A DNA stretch of 64,000 nucleotides from Thysanoteuthis rhombus. Lineage: Eukaryota > Mollusca > Cephalopoda > Oegopsida > Thysanoteuthidae. Below, piece after piece: positions 1-9,480 of the stretch; the stretch's first letter is position 1; every line of letters starts with the position of its first letter. The stretch spans positions 39,109,325 through 39,173,324 of the forward strand of contig OY735215.1 of assembly GCA_963457665.1 (NCBI GenBank), in the 5' to 3' direction. Both the position numbers and the translations under genes were made by a program. Under the pieces are notes generated by a model. It made no database searches and had not been told where the DNA came from. It was given only the letters and a program-made list of their open reading frames with translations.

Positions 1-79
1 ACATTTAGTGTTTGTAGGTTAAAACATTTAAACCTTTGCTTCTTTGAGCAAGTCTGACCAGCTGTTTGTATTTTGTATC

Positions 80-505
80 AGAAACTATCACAAAAACTGT
101 TAATATAGGTTTCAGCAGTTTTCAAGTTGATCTGCCTCTTCCAAGTTGGTGTGAACGTATCACGCATACATGTCACTCCAATGGAGATAAAGGACTGAAA
201 ATTTAAACGTTCGTCATCATTTTTTAAACACCCTTTTTATGTTTAGAAAAAAATATTTTTTCCCGGTGAGGTATCAATTTACGATGTTAATCTATCCTAA
301 ATTGGTCCCTTACTTTGTTCCCGACAGCGTTTACGCTGATTAAAAAAAATCGGACTTTTACTGATCAATAACCCGCAAAAGGTGAGAGAAATAATTTATT
401 ATTCGATTACCACCTTTTCCAATGTTTTGATTGATCAGCCCCAACACAACATGCAACTTGAAAAAATTGATCGTACGATGGTTTCTGTTGAGTGACTATC
501 ATAGA
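80..505 (-). mobile_element. R1 dispersed element, near full-length copy
   Basis: The reverse strand begins with TCACTCAACAGAAACC near 500 and ends with AACAGTTTTTGTGATAGTTTC near 83. It aligns along its length with copies at 28.5, 30.7 and 48.4 kb, including the internal 'agtgatca', 'aaattgatc' and 'acgtatcacgcatac' blocks. It has no coding capacity. The short similar termini (TAGAAACYGT-like at both ends) suggest a non-autonomous DNA element, but class is unproven. Confidence 0.6.
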
Positions 506-2120
506 GCTCTATCCAATTTTCTTTTGGTTAAACGATTTCAAAAGAGGTAAGCTATTCAAAATAATAAAGTACAGAAAAAAAATGAAATGTTATTACATTG
601 AAAAAACATTAAAATAGCCGCAGGAAAATATTGTCAGTGAAATGAGTTCACTTGCAGGTTTGAATAAAACTTACGGCAATATACTATTCTGTTATACCTA
701 CCCGTTATATCTAATACATTACATACTAATAAACTGTATTGAAAAAAAAATGATAAAAAGTTGAGAAGTGGTCTTTCATTTTTTACACACCCTGAATAGT
801 TTATCATATTTTTTTCATTGCACCAATGATATCGGTTATCCAGAACATTAGATTGCAGGTTGAAAAATAAACGTGTGGAAAATGAAGATGGAAGAAAAAA
901 TCCCCAATTTTTTAATTCCCATTCAAAGCTTATATAACTGGTTATTGGGCGCCATCATCATCGTTATTACTATTAACGTCATCATCGCTTTTCAAAAGTA
1001 AGTTTTAAGCCACTTCACTTATACGAAAAACCTACATTGATATAATTTTTCCCTGCAATCCGAAATGGCATAAAGTGAGGAAACATTGAATAAACATACC
1101 TAACAAAGATGGCAAAGGTTTCTAACATTATTTTCTGTAGGTGCATCTATTTGTCGTTCCAGTGCTCCTGGACATACCGTTTGTTCTACAGACTTGAAAA
1201 TTGGCACCAGTACTCTACTAGACCCCCCCCTCGAAACGTTTTATTGATTTTTGAAAATAAAAAGCCTTTTGGACCTTTTGGTCCTATTTTTACAGATTTG
1301 ATATTAACAGCATCTGGATTCTCCAAAATGTAGATGTTTCTGTATGGTTTTTGATATATTTTAGATTTTTTCTCGATGTCATAAATGAAATTTATTTTGA
1401 CCATATTTTTTCTTCGACGGGATATTTTTTTTACATGACTTCAAATTTTGACGCTAGGGTTGATAAATTGTTGACTGTAATGGTGAGTAAGCTTCTTATC
1501 TGAAAGTCTGCCTCGATGTCGAAATTCCAGGTTCCTCGTCTGTTGCGGCTAATTTGGAAGACTTGAAATACGACAATGTGTTAGACTGCTTAGCCCCACG
1601 CATTTTTCTTATACAGATCTTAGTAGACACTGAAAACATCCTGCAAGCCTGCCCTAAACCTACGCACCCTTTCAGAATCCAAGTAATAATTTTCTGCAAT
1701 CATTGCAACTCTATCAATCGTCACAGAAATCACACACAAGGTTATCTTTTTTGGTCTGGGAATGCTTGACAAATTCAATTTAGACTCAATTTAATGGAAA
1801 TTGCTTCTTCTCTTTACGCTTGCGGTTCCCGAACTTAATTTGTCGCGGAACCCTTAAAAGATTTCCCCCATATTGTGGAGTCCTATATTTTATTGACAAC
1901 CATCGCCACTCTGATATTAATAGGAAATTATATGAAGCAACAATTGTTTTGGAGGGGAAACCTATTCGCATCGAAACAAACATAATAATAAATGAAACAT
2001 TAGAATAAAGAATAACTTAATTGTTAGAATCTGTAATTGCACTGGAAGAAAAACGATGCCTGACCTATTATTTGAAAATGGTGAGAATAATCTTTTTTTT
2101 TATAAAATAAACTTATCAAA
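506..2120. other. Unassigned AT-rich sequence
   Basis: I see no recognisable gene, repeat family or RNA. Short open frames at 1109-1333 and 1820-2008 show no known motif, low-complexity composition and overlapping frames on both strands, so I do not call them. A C8 run lies near 1206. Confidence 0.5.
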
Positions 2121-2225
2121 TTTAATTTCAGAACTGGTGTATCCAACCCGATTCAGTCGCAGTCCTTTAGCCTCAGGGTGAGGTTCTTCAATCATAGTCC
2201 TTGTGTCGAATTCACAGCGAAGAGG
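2121..2225 (-). mobile_element. SINE-A fragment (middle segment)
   Basis: The reverse strand contains 'acacaaggactatgattgaa' followed by 'gaacctc', 'gctaaagg' and 'gttggatacaccagttct'. This matches the segment between the tRNA-like head and the 5S-like part of the composite SINE copies at 4.9 kb and 39.4 kb. Head and 5S tail are both missing here. Confidence 0.5.
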
Positions 2226-2257
2226 TATTGGGTACCATTTTAAAAGTGTTTGGTATG

Positions 2258-2531
2258 ATTCCAAGAAATCAAACGAAGAATCATTCTAGGTTGGCAACCC
2301 ATCGGTAGGGCAAGCTCAATCTTCAGAAACAAGAGAATCCCATTAGTTCTAAGAGGAACTAATGTATCCTCACGATAGTCACCGATGGAGCTGAAACATT
2401 GAACCTAACCAATAGATTCGCCCGCAAAATGAGAACCATACAATGGACGCAGGAGAGAATCATGTTCAATATCACATGGTGAGATCTGAAGAATGTACAG
2501 TATATTGAAGAAAAACTAGGATTGGGTAGCT
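2258..2531 (+). mobile_element. RTE-type LINE remnant, internal piece of ORF C-terminus
   Basis: Reading with frameshifts, the DNA encodes a decayed version of the block seen intact at 6.7 kb: R-R-I-I-L-G-W-Q, then F-R-N-K-R-I-P-L-V-L, then a GAET-like motif, then M-R-T-I-Q. It stops abruptly at about 2531, where SINE-C sequence starts, so the RTE 3' end and TGA tail are absent. Several indels and stops make it non-functional. Confidence 0.75.
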
Positions 2532-2690
2532 GCTTCACCGTAGCGACGCTCTTACCATTGTGTTAAGTAGTCGGCGGTAATGCAAGGGCCCGAATAACTG
2601 TTTTCACTCAAAATTCTAATCTCGTCTATTCTCAGTCTATTCGGTCTTTCTTTCAAAGCTGCTGTCATGTGTTAATTGATGATATTTTAT
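2532..2690 (-). mobile_element. SINE-C (tRNA-like) copy, box A part
   Basis: The sequence 'gggtagctgcttca..cgta' and 'cggtaatgcaa.ggccc' matches the copy at 20.55-20.70 kb. Similarity continues beyond the tRNA-like part toward 2690. On the reverse strand a degraded pol III box A can be read (TTAACACAATGG); the T-arm/box B half is lost at the junction with the RTE remnant at 2531. Confidence 0.6.
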
Positions 2691-2765
2691 CTGTGTGACG
2701 ACGGAAAATCATTTTAAATAAAGAATTTCCATTTAACATAACGCCATTCATAATCATATATAAAT

Positions 2766-2800
2766 TTATCTATGTATCTATCTATCTATCTATCTATCTA

Positions 2801-2837
<37 letters not shown>

Positions 2838-2940
2838 GTATATATGCATGAATTTGTATTTGTACATGTATGTGTGTGTGTGTACATGTGTATGTGCGTA
2901 TGTGTTTGCATGTGTGTATGTACATGTGTGGTGTGTGTGT
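2766..2940. repeat. Compound microsatellite (TCTA)n(TC)n(TA)n(TG)n
   Basis: About nine TCTA units pass into TC, then TA, then interrupted TG/TATG repeats. Open frames across it (YLSIYLS, CVCVCV) are artefacts of the repeat. Confidence 0.95.
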
Positions 2941-3099
2941 TGGTAGTTTGTCCTTATTTGATGTTCTTCTTCAACTGAACTTTTGACTTCCTTCCAAAGC
3001 CCCTGGTAGAAAAAGGTCTCCGTGTTTTCAGTGTAATTAGATAAGCCTTTCAGCTCTCTTTTGACGCTAGAACAAAAGAAGAGATTAAATTTGTTTGTT

Positions 3100-3107
3100 T
3101 GTGCGTA

Positions 3108-3138
<31 letters not shown>

Positions 3139-3180
3139 AGATGTTTGTATGAGTGTGTGTATATATACATATGTGTGTGT
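3100..3180. repeat. (TG)n microsatellite
   Basis: Interrupted TG dinucleotides with GTAT interruptions; followed by a short GA-rich stretch at 3200-3245. Confidence 0.9.
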
Positions 3181-3342
3181 GAAAGAAATAGAAATTAGGG
3201 AGATGTAGGGAGAACTAGAGAAAGAGGGAGAGAGAGAGGATAGAATGAGAAAGATGAATGATAGTGTATGTTGAAGAAAATGAAGGCGTTATACTGGGAC
3301 ATATACTCAAGTAAAGTCGAAAATATGCGCTCTCAGTGAAGC

Positions 3343-3405
<63 letters not shown>
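3343..3405. repeat. (AT)n microsatellite
   Basis: Uninterrupted AT dinucleotides, about 30 units. Confidence 0.97.
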
Positions 3406-3406
<1 letters not shown>

Positions 3407-3537
3407 CACAATTATTGATTTTTACTATAATCAACGCTCCCTTCTTCAGGGTTGAGCACTCTTAGGGCACTTGTCTACTATAAGCTACTAAAGCAATGCT
3501 CTTCCAACTCTGGTGGACGGGGAATTTAAGGGTGCGT

Positions 3538-3612
3538 CCAGTTCCACGTAGGGCAACGGTAGAGTATCTACCTCTTGGTCCGAAGCGAGAGATTCGACCT
3601 GACTTAACGGTA
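3538..3612 (+). mobile_element. tRNA-like SINE head, SINE-A related
   Basis: The string TAGGGCAACGGTAGAGTA resembles the box A region of the SINE-A head at 39.5 kb (TGGCCCAGTGGTAGAGTA), with one departure from the pol III box A consensus. A box B-like GAGATTCGACCTGAC follows 35 bases on. No 5S-like part follows, so this is a head-only or diverged copy. Confidence 0.4.
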
Positions 3613-4130
3613 CTGGGAGGGATACTGGATTGTCTATAGTTACACTGAAGAGTTATGATACAACAAAACAGCTGTCTGTGGATAACACAATTATCAATCA
3701 TACATATGGAGGGAAGCCGGGAGAGGGAGAGGGAGAAACTGCACCAGATGTCATGTACATGATTTGCAAGGAGAAGACTTATTTCGTCGCAAGGTTTTTG
3801 ATCATGGTTGGTGAAAATTTGAATCAGTTCTTTTGAAACTGGCCCGTAAGACCACACAAGAGGTTATTCATTTTTTCTTATTATGGAAATATACGAATTC
3901 TTTAGACTTCCACGAATAATCAATTAATATTTTCCGCTAAAAATGTATGATTTGGCACTCATCCATGATAACTATTTTTTTGATATTAGGACTTAGCCCA
4001 AAATAAGTTTACGAACTTGTGACAGTGGACTCGTCAGAATAAATCAATTCTATTTCTCATTCAAACTGAACCAATGATTCCAACGAATCCAAAGCTTTCG
4101 CATGATTTTTTTCCCTATTTTGTTGAATTG
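3613..4130. other. Unassigned sequence
   Basis: No recognisable gene or family. The region is AT-rich single-copy-looking DNA as far as this window shows. Confidence 0.4.
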
Positions 4131-4134
4131 ACTA

Positions 4135-4135
<1 letters not shown>

Positions 4136-4178
<43 letters not shown>
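4136..4178. repeat. (CA)n microsatellite
   Basis: About 20 uninterrupted CA units. Confidence 0.95.
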
Positions 4179-4182
<4 letters not shown>

Positions 4183-4359
4183 GTGTGCATCTTTGTGTTT
4201 GTTCTTGCACGCGTGTGTAAACTACTTTACCCCCTTTCTGACGATGAAATTACAGTGGAGATTATTACCGGTGTGTATAATTAGCCAAGTTGATTCCTTT
4301 CACTAAAAGTCTTTTGTATTGTGTGTTGCTTGACGTCAGTTGATATTAACAGTTACAAT

Positions 4360-4450
4360 AACAGCATCAGCAGCAACAGCAGCTGATGCCAAAACAACAA
4401 CAACAACAACAACAATAATAATAATAATGATAATAATAATAATAATAATA

Positions 4451-4493
<43 letters not shown>

Positions 4494-4573
4494 GTATCCA
4501 AGGAATGTTTCTCTTACAAGTAAATTACCACCACCACTATCATCATCAACATCATCATCATCATCATCATCTA
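4360..4573. repeat. Compound trinucleotide repeat (CAG/CAA)n(AAT)n(ATT)n ... (CAT)n
   Basis: CAGCAG-like triplets lead into CAA, AAT and then ATT repeats (to about 4493), and a separate CAT/CAC tract at 4528-4573. The change from AAT to ATT makes a self-complementary hairpin-forming tract. The 78-codon frame across it is a repeat artefact. Confidence 0.93.
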
Positions 4574-4894
4574 TAACCACCTGAATGAAAATATTTGTAA
4601 TTCGTAAATTATAGATTTAAACTTGTCATTATCACTTCCACTTTGAAAAACTATAATCCCTCTCGGCCTTTTGTTAAATAATTTCGGAGAGAATTTATGG
4701 GTTTTTTAATTTTTATAACGAAAATTTATCTAAATCATGTTCCGAACCTAAAATATGATGTGGAAAAAAAAATTTGAACGGACCCATCTCCGACGAGCTA
4801 TGGTCAACCTGCAGTCAAAGGTTGAAAAAAATTCTGCCTCAGTAACAGAGTGTCCGTGTGAGAATCTCGAATCTTTGGACGGCCAGCGTCTTGT

Positions 4895-5234
4895 ATGGTT
4901 TAGTATGTTGCCCAGTGCTTGCTTCCGGCTCGGCGGTCCGTGGTTCAATCCACTGCCAAGTTATACCAAACACTAAACACTCAGCACAAGGGGTAGGGTT
5001 GAAAAACCTCTCCAGGAAGCTAAGGGGTTACGGCTAAATCACGTTGGAAACATTGATTCTCGTGAGATCACTGAAATTGAGCAACATTGGTCTGTACTTA
5101 GATGGGAGACCATTTGATATTACTTAGTGCCGTCTGTAAGCAGAACGGACCTTTGATAGGCCTAGATATTGCCCATGTATACCTAAGTCTGCATCGCCCT
5201 TGACGAGGGTGTGACCAGAAAACAACGATACTTA

Positions 5235-5236
<2 letters not shown>
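4895..5236 (+). mobile_element. SINE-A composite (tRNA-like head + 5S rRNA-like part), near complete
   Basis: Order on the plus strand: a degraded box A (TTGCCCAGTGC near 4908), a perfect box B in GTGGTTCAATCCACTG (4940-4955), a linker with 'cagcacaagg..gggttgaaaaacctc' (4982-5010), 'ggttacggctaaatcacgtt' (5026-5045), then 5S rRNA-like ATTGAGCAACATTGG and TGTACTTAGATGGGAGACC (about 5076-5111). The 5S-like part matches the middle-to-3' part of eukaryotic 5S rRNA. A tail of about 100 bases leads into (AT)n. Related copies lie at 13.9, 17.5, 39.4 and 58.4 kb. It is non-coding; the internal tRNA-like promoter would be used by RNA polymerase III, as known for this class. Confidence 0.7.

Positions 5237-5273
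<37 letters not shown>
5237..5273. repeat. (AT)n tract at SINE-A 3' end
   Basis: About 18 AT units begin right after the SINE tail, so this tract may be the grown 3' tail of the SINE. Confidence 0.9.
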
Positions 5274-5276
<3 letters not shown>

Positions 5277-5503
5277 GAATCTGATGAGGCCCAGAAAGGG
5301 CAGGTACATAGACTAGTTTGTACAGCGAATCCACATTCTACAATTTATTTTCAGCTCTACTCTAAAACAACTTGACTTTCATAGTATAAAGTTGAATGTA
5401 TTGAGCACTCTATGAAATAAATCCATTACATATCAGACGTTGCTTTATATTATTGATATATTATATATTATTATATTATGCTGTACTGCTAACCTGATTA
5501 GTA

Positions 5504-5504
5504 C

Positions 5505-5576
<72 letters not shown>
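5504..5576. repeat. (AC)n(AT)n microsatellite
   Basis: About 8 AC units join about 28 AT units. Confidence 0.95.
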
Positions 5577-5577
<1 letters not shown>

Positions 5578-6445
5578 TTACGATAGCAGGCGTGTCTTCT
5601 TCCGTTTGTTCGTGTGTATGGTTGCTACTCAACCTTTCTGTTCATCTTTGTTTCGCCTCTACCAAACTCCTTTTCTCCTCTCTTCTTCCGACCCCGTTTC
5701 CAAACTGCACCAGTATTTTATCATGTATAGACTGGTAAGAATGTCACTTTTTATTTCAAAACCTTAATAACCTTTTTAATAGAAAGCTTCAGTGAAATTT
5801 CCCTTAGATATAACTATTTTTTAATCTCGGAAATTACGTTGAACTAACTGTGGAATAAAACATCGTTCAACTGCCTACAATTTTCGGCTTGGCAAACTAA
5901 TTTCAAGTGGGTCAAAGTTCAACTGGTCGCAATATTCGCCATATTCGACTGCTCCCGATTGTTTCCCTTTGGATCATCTCAAAGGAGACCTTTATGTTAA
6001 CAAGCTCCGCACTCAACAATCCGGAAACTCAAGGATGATATTCGACAAAAAAATTTGAGCATTGTACACGGATAGATTACGAGCAGTCAATGACTCTTCC
6101 CCGGAGAAGGTTCGATTCTACGAAGCTAAAAATGGAAGGCATTTGCAGGATGTTATAATCCACAATTAGTTCATTCATTTAGTAATTTTTAGTATATGTA
6201 GAATGAAAATTTCGTTACCCTTCGATTAAAAAAAGTTATTGAAGTTTTAAAATGGAAAGTGGATTTTACGCCGACCTGTGCCAAAAAAAAAAAAAAAATA
6301 AATAAATGAAATAAAAAAAAAAAAAACAAGACTTTGGAAGGAATCGCTGTGAATCAGGCGGTCGTTGAGAATAAAAAAAACATTTCGAAAAGGTAGAATA
6401 GAATTTCCAATTTTTACGTTGAGGCATTAAGGCAAGCTCTTAATA
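5577..6445. other. Unassigned sequence
   Basis: No gene seen. A-rich runs interrupted by T, C and G at 6282-6327 could be an old poly(A)-like tract, with nothing recognisable upstream of it. Confidence 0.4.
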
Positions 6446-6449
6446 CATA

Positions 6450-6705
6450 AAAAAACATCGGCCAAGTTGCACCTTTTGACACCAGCAAGTCATTTGCTAA
6501 GAATTGTTCATATTCAATCAAGTATTGATTTCTGATGACTACCAATAATAAAATTTCGTCCCCAAATTCAAAACAATTGATTTTTGGATCTGGCTTTAAA
6601 AGCCAACATTTTGAAAACTCAAAATATTGAAGTGTTATGTATGATTAAAAAAAGCTCTTTTAACGCTGGTGATAAAATCCGCAGAATTTACGTTACTTGT
6701 GGTCG
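6450..6705 (+). repeat. R5 repeat, plus-orientation copy
   Basis: This stretch aligns with the reverse complement of 8375-8650. Shared blocks include 'aagtattgatttctgatga', 'aaatttcg.ccccaaattc' and 'aatctggct'. The copy runs into the 5' end of the RTE remnant at about 6705. A shared reading frame (N-F-x-P-K-F-x-T) is interrupted by stops in both copies, so coding origin is possible but unproven. I do not recognise the source. Confidence 0.6.
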
Positions 6706-7285
6706 GTCAATTCAAAAGAAGAAGAAATCAAGCGAAGAATCACACTAGGATGGCAAGCCTTTGGCAGAGCTAGCTCAACCTTCAAAAATAATAAGATCCC
6801 ATTAATCCTAAAGAGAAGGGTGTATAACCAATGCATCCTCCCAATAGTCACTTATGGAGCTGAAACATGGAACTTAACCAAGAGACAGACCCGTAAATTG
6901 AGAACCATGCAACGTGCACATGAAAGAATAATGCTGAGCCTCACATGGAGATACCACAAAACAGCACAGTACATCCGAGAAAAGACAAGAGTTAGAGACA
7001 TCATAGAATCCATAAAAAATCTCAAATGGCGGTGGGCTGGCCATGTTGCAAGAATGGCAGACAGTCGATGGACATCACAACTCACAACATGGATTCCCCG
7101 AGACCACATGCGCAACTGAGGCCGGCAAAATGTTAGATGGAGAGACGAGCTAGACAAGTTCAGGAAGTACTGGCTCCGTGACGCCCATGATAGAGAAGTG
7201 TGGCAAATCCTGGGGAAGGTCTATGTCCAACGACGGACGCTAAAAGACTGATGAAGATGATGATGATGATGATGATGATAATGAT
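6700..7285 (+). mobile_element. RTE-type LINE, 5'-truncated, C-terminal end plus (TGA)n tail
   Basis: The frame from 6697 encodes RRITLGWQAFGRASS, then YNQCILPIVTYGAETWNL, then KLRTMQRAHERIML, then KWRWAGHVARM and WIPRDHMRN. This is the region downstream of the reverse transcriptase domain in RTE-type LINE ORFs. A TGA at 7117 follows HMRN; other copies have CGA (Arg) there, so it looks like a CpG-to-TpG nonsense change. Beyond it the same frame continues through FRKYW, AHDREVW and LKD to a stop at 7249, which is the first unit of an imperfect TGA/GATGAT tail. The endonuclease and most reverse transcriptase are absent, so the copy is dead. Confidence 0.88.
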
Positions 7286-7289
7286 AAAA

Positions 7290-8374
7290 TGGCTTCAGGA
7301 AATCGAAATTGACAGAAAGTAAAGAAAAAGAATGTGACATGAAAATAAATATACTTTTGACGCAATAAACACTTCCTGATTAGGAAATATTAAAAATCCT
7401 CAATTCCTATCAAAATTCAATAAGCCAAAACATTTAACTGACTTTTATCAAAAGTTATACCGTCTAACATATGTTTTTGCAATTTACAGGATCACAAAAC
7501 CTTGGTTCAACATCGTTTACACTGGCCATTACTACTAGGAAGTTTTTTGTATGGAAGATTTATTTTGTAACATGTGTATTTGCTCCTGTAGCATTTTTGG
7601 CACCCATAATGTTTTAGAACGGATAATGTACTGGAAGCTTCAGGTTGTGTCAGCCATTGTGGTTCTTACTGACTTCCATATTGTTTCCGTTCCCATTCTG
7701 TGCTATCGGATAGCATTGATAGATTGGTTCCAGAAACTGAACCTAGACGATTCTAAGAAATTCCAGCTGCTTGTCATAGATTATATTCGATACAACATCA
7801 AGGTGGAGTCTTGTACCATGGTCATATTGTATAGGTCTACAACTCACATACATTGGAGTTATTGGAATTCAACAATCACAATAATCAATTAAGGTATCAG
7901 AACACAATTCAGTTCTTTTTCGATACAACAACGTAAACACATGTCCATGATGTTGGACTCAGAAGGGTTCGGGAAGACGTTTCAAAATTCGAGATAGGTC
8001 ACTGAAAAATTTTTTAATACCAAAATCTTCTTGCCAGCAAATAAATTCAAACTTGAAATACCAGTGGTGCAAAAGTTAAGCTAAAGGACACTATCTGCTC
8101 GGTACTAACCATCCTGCTTGATATATACGTAGGTCGTCCTGGAAAGCCTTTTGAACAGCCAGTGCCGGCGTTCATTCACAATCATTCTTTGTTGAAGACA
8201 TTTGGTACCGGAAGACGTATAAAGCAATGAAAGACGTAAATGGAGTATATCTATATTTCCTATATAGAAAGGGATAATTGTGTCAAAAAAAAAAATCATT
8301 TTCATAACAGAGTTATTTTCATTACTTTTAGTCAAATGTATAAAAATCACAGCTTATCTGATTTCCTAGTGACA
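7290..8374. other. Unassigned; contains a 113-codon open frame (7551-7892, +)
   Basis: The frame starts MEDLFCNMCICSCSIFG and is hydrophobic in its first half with several Cys residues. It shows no motif I recognise, has no clear splice context, and lies between the two inverted R5 copies. I treat it as chance or a remnant of an unknown element. Confidence 0.3.
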
Positions 8375-8650
8375 TTTTGATCAATGATAAATGACGCAAT
8401 TTCTGTTGACTTTATAAACATTTTTTGATCATTCATAAACATTAAAAGCCTTTCTAATGATATATAACATGCCCATACTCTGAGATATCAAAATTTCTGC
8501 GTATTGAGCCAGATTTCAAAACCTGTCGTTTCGAATTTGGGGGCGAAATTTTAATGTTAGTACTTGGGTCTCATCAGAAATCAATACTTTTTTGAACAAT
8601 GGATTATTCAAAGAAAAAAGTTTGCTTGTGTGAAAAGTACAAATTACATG
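8375..8650 (-). repeat. R5 repeat, minus-orientation copy
   Basis: The reverse strand matches 6450-6705 over about 250 bases, including 'aagtattgatttctgatga' and 'aaatttcgcccccaaattc'. It forms a diverged inverted pair with that copy, 1.7 kb apart. Confidence 0.6.
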
Positions 8651-9055
8651 GACTAAGTGCATGCGCTGTATAGTAAATTACGTTGTCGTTGAATTCACCG
8701 GTTACAATCAATTCAAACACAAAATCCAGAACATAAAAGTCCTTTGAGAATCTGTAACATTTTACTGAGAGTTTAATAAATAGATTCATAAACCATTAAG
8801 TAATCAACAATAACCACCAATTTGTCCTCAGCTAATGCAGTTTAGAGAATGAGAAGGAATATTACTTGGGGACTTCAAGGTAAAGACAATAACTGCCCCT
8901 GAGCAAGGATACCGAACATAATCGACAAAACAAAAAAGCAAAGAGAAAGGAAGTCTTCTAATTTACATCGTCGGATAAAGATCTTTCCAAAGATTCAACT
9001 GAACTATCTTCCGTGGGAGTAGCATTGCCAATATCGCCTTAGATTGTCAAAATCC
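8651..9055. other. Unassigned sequence
   Basis: No recognisable feature. A 61-codon reverse frame (8604-8789) extends the R5 copy on the same strand but shows no known motif. Confidence 0.35.
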
Positions 9056-9480
9056 TCATGTCATTTCATTTTTTGCCGGTCACCGTTTCGTATATGATCT
9101 CTGGGGATCCATGTTGTGATTGGTGATGTTAGTGGCGGTCTGACATTCTCATCGTCACTTTAGTTTTCAAATAGTTTTTATTATGTATCTGACCCTGTTT
9201 ATTCTATATTATAATGAGCTATCTTGTAATCTCTTCATGTGACGATGAACACGATTCCTTTCTGTGCACACTGCATGGTTCTTAGTTTGAGGGGTAATCT
9301 TTTAGTTAGGTTCTACGTTCCAGCTCCATAGGTATCCATCGGAAAACTGCATTGGCTGTGGACCCACTTTTTAAAAAATAGAAACCAATAAAACTTTATT
9401 GTTCTTGAATGTTGAGCTTGTTCTGCCGAGAGCCTATCCTGCCAAAAGCCAGCCAATCTAGTGCGATTTTAAAAACTAAC
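9056..9480 (-). mobile_element. RTE-type LINE remnant (minus strand), 3' end missing
   Basis: Reverse-strand reading with frameshifts gives decayed versions of the W-Q-A, Y-x-Q-C, ETWNLT, TMQ-x-x-x-E, and 'N-M-D-P-R-D-H' blocks. On the plus strand the marks are 'atgatctctggggatccatgttgtga' near 9093 and 'ggttctacgttccagctcca' near 9309. Several indels; the TGA-repeat tail is not seen. Confidence 0.75.

Noticed and set aside
7551..7892. 113-codon frame as a membrane protein
   Set aside because: Hydrophobic but with no recognised motif, no repeat support and no splice context; length is within chance for AT-rich DNA.
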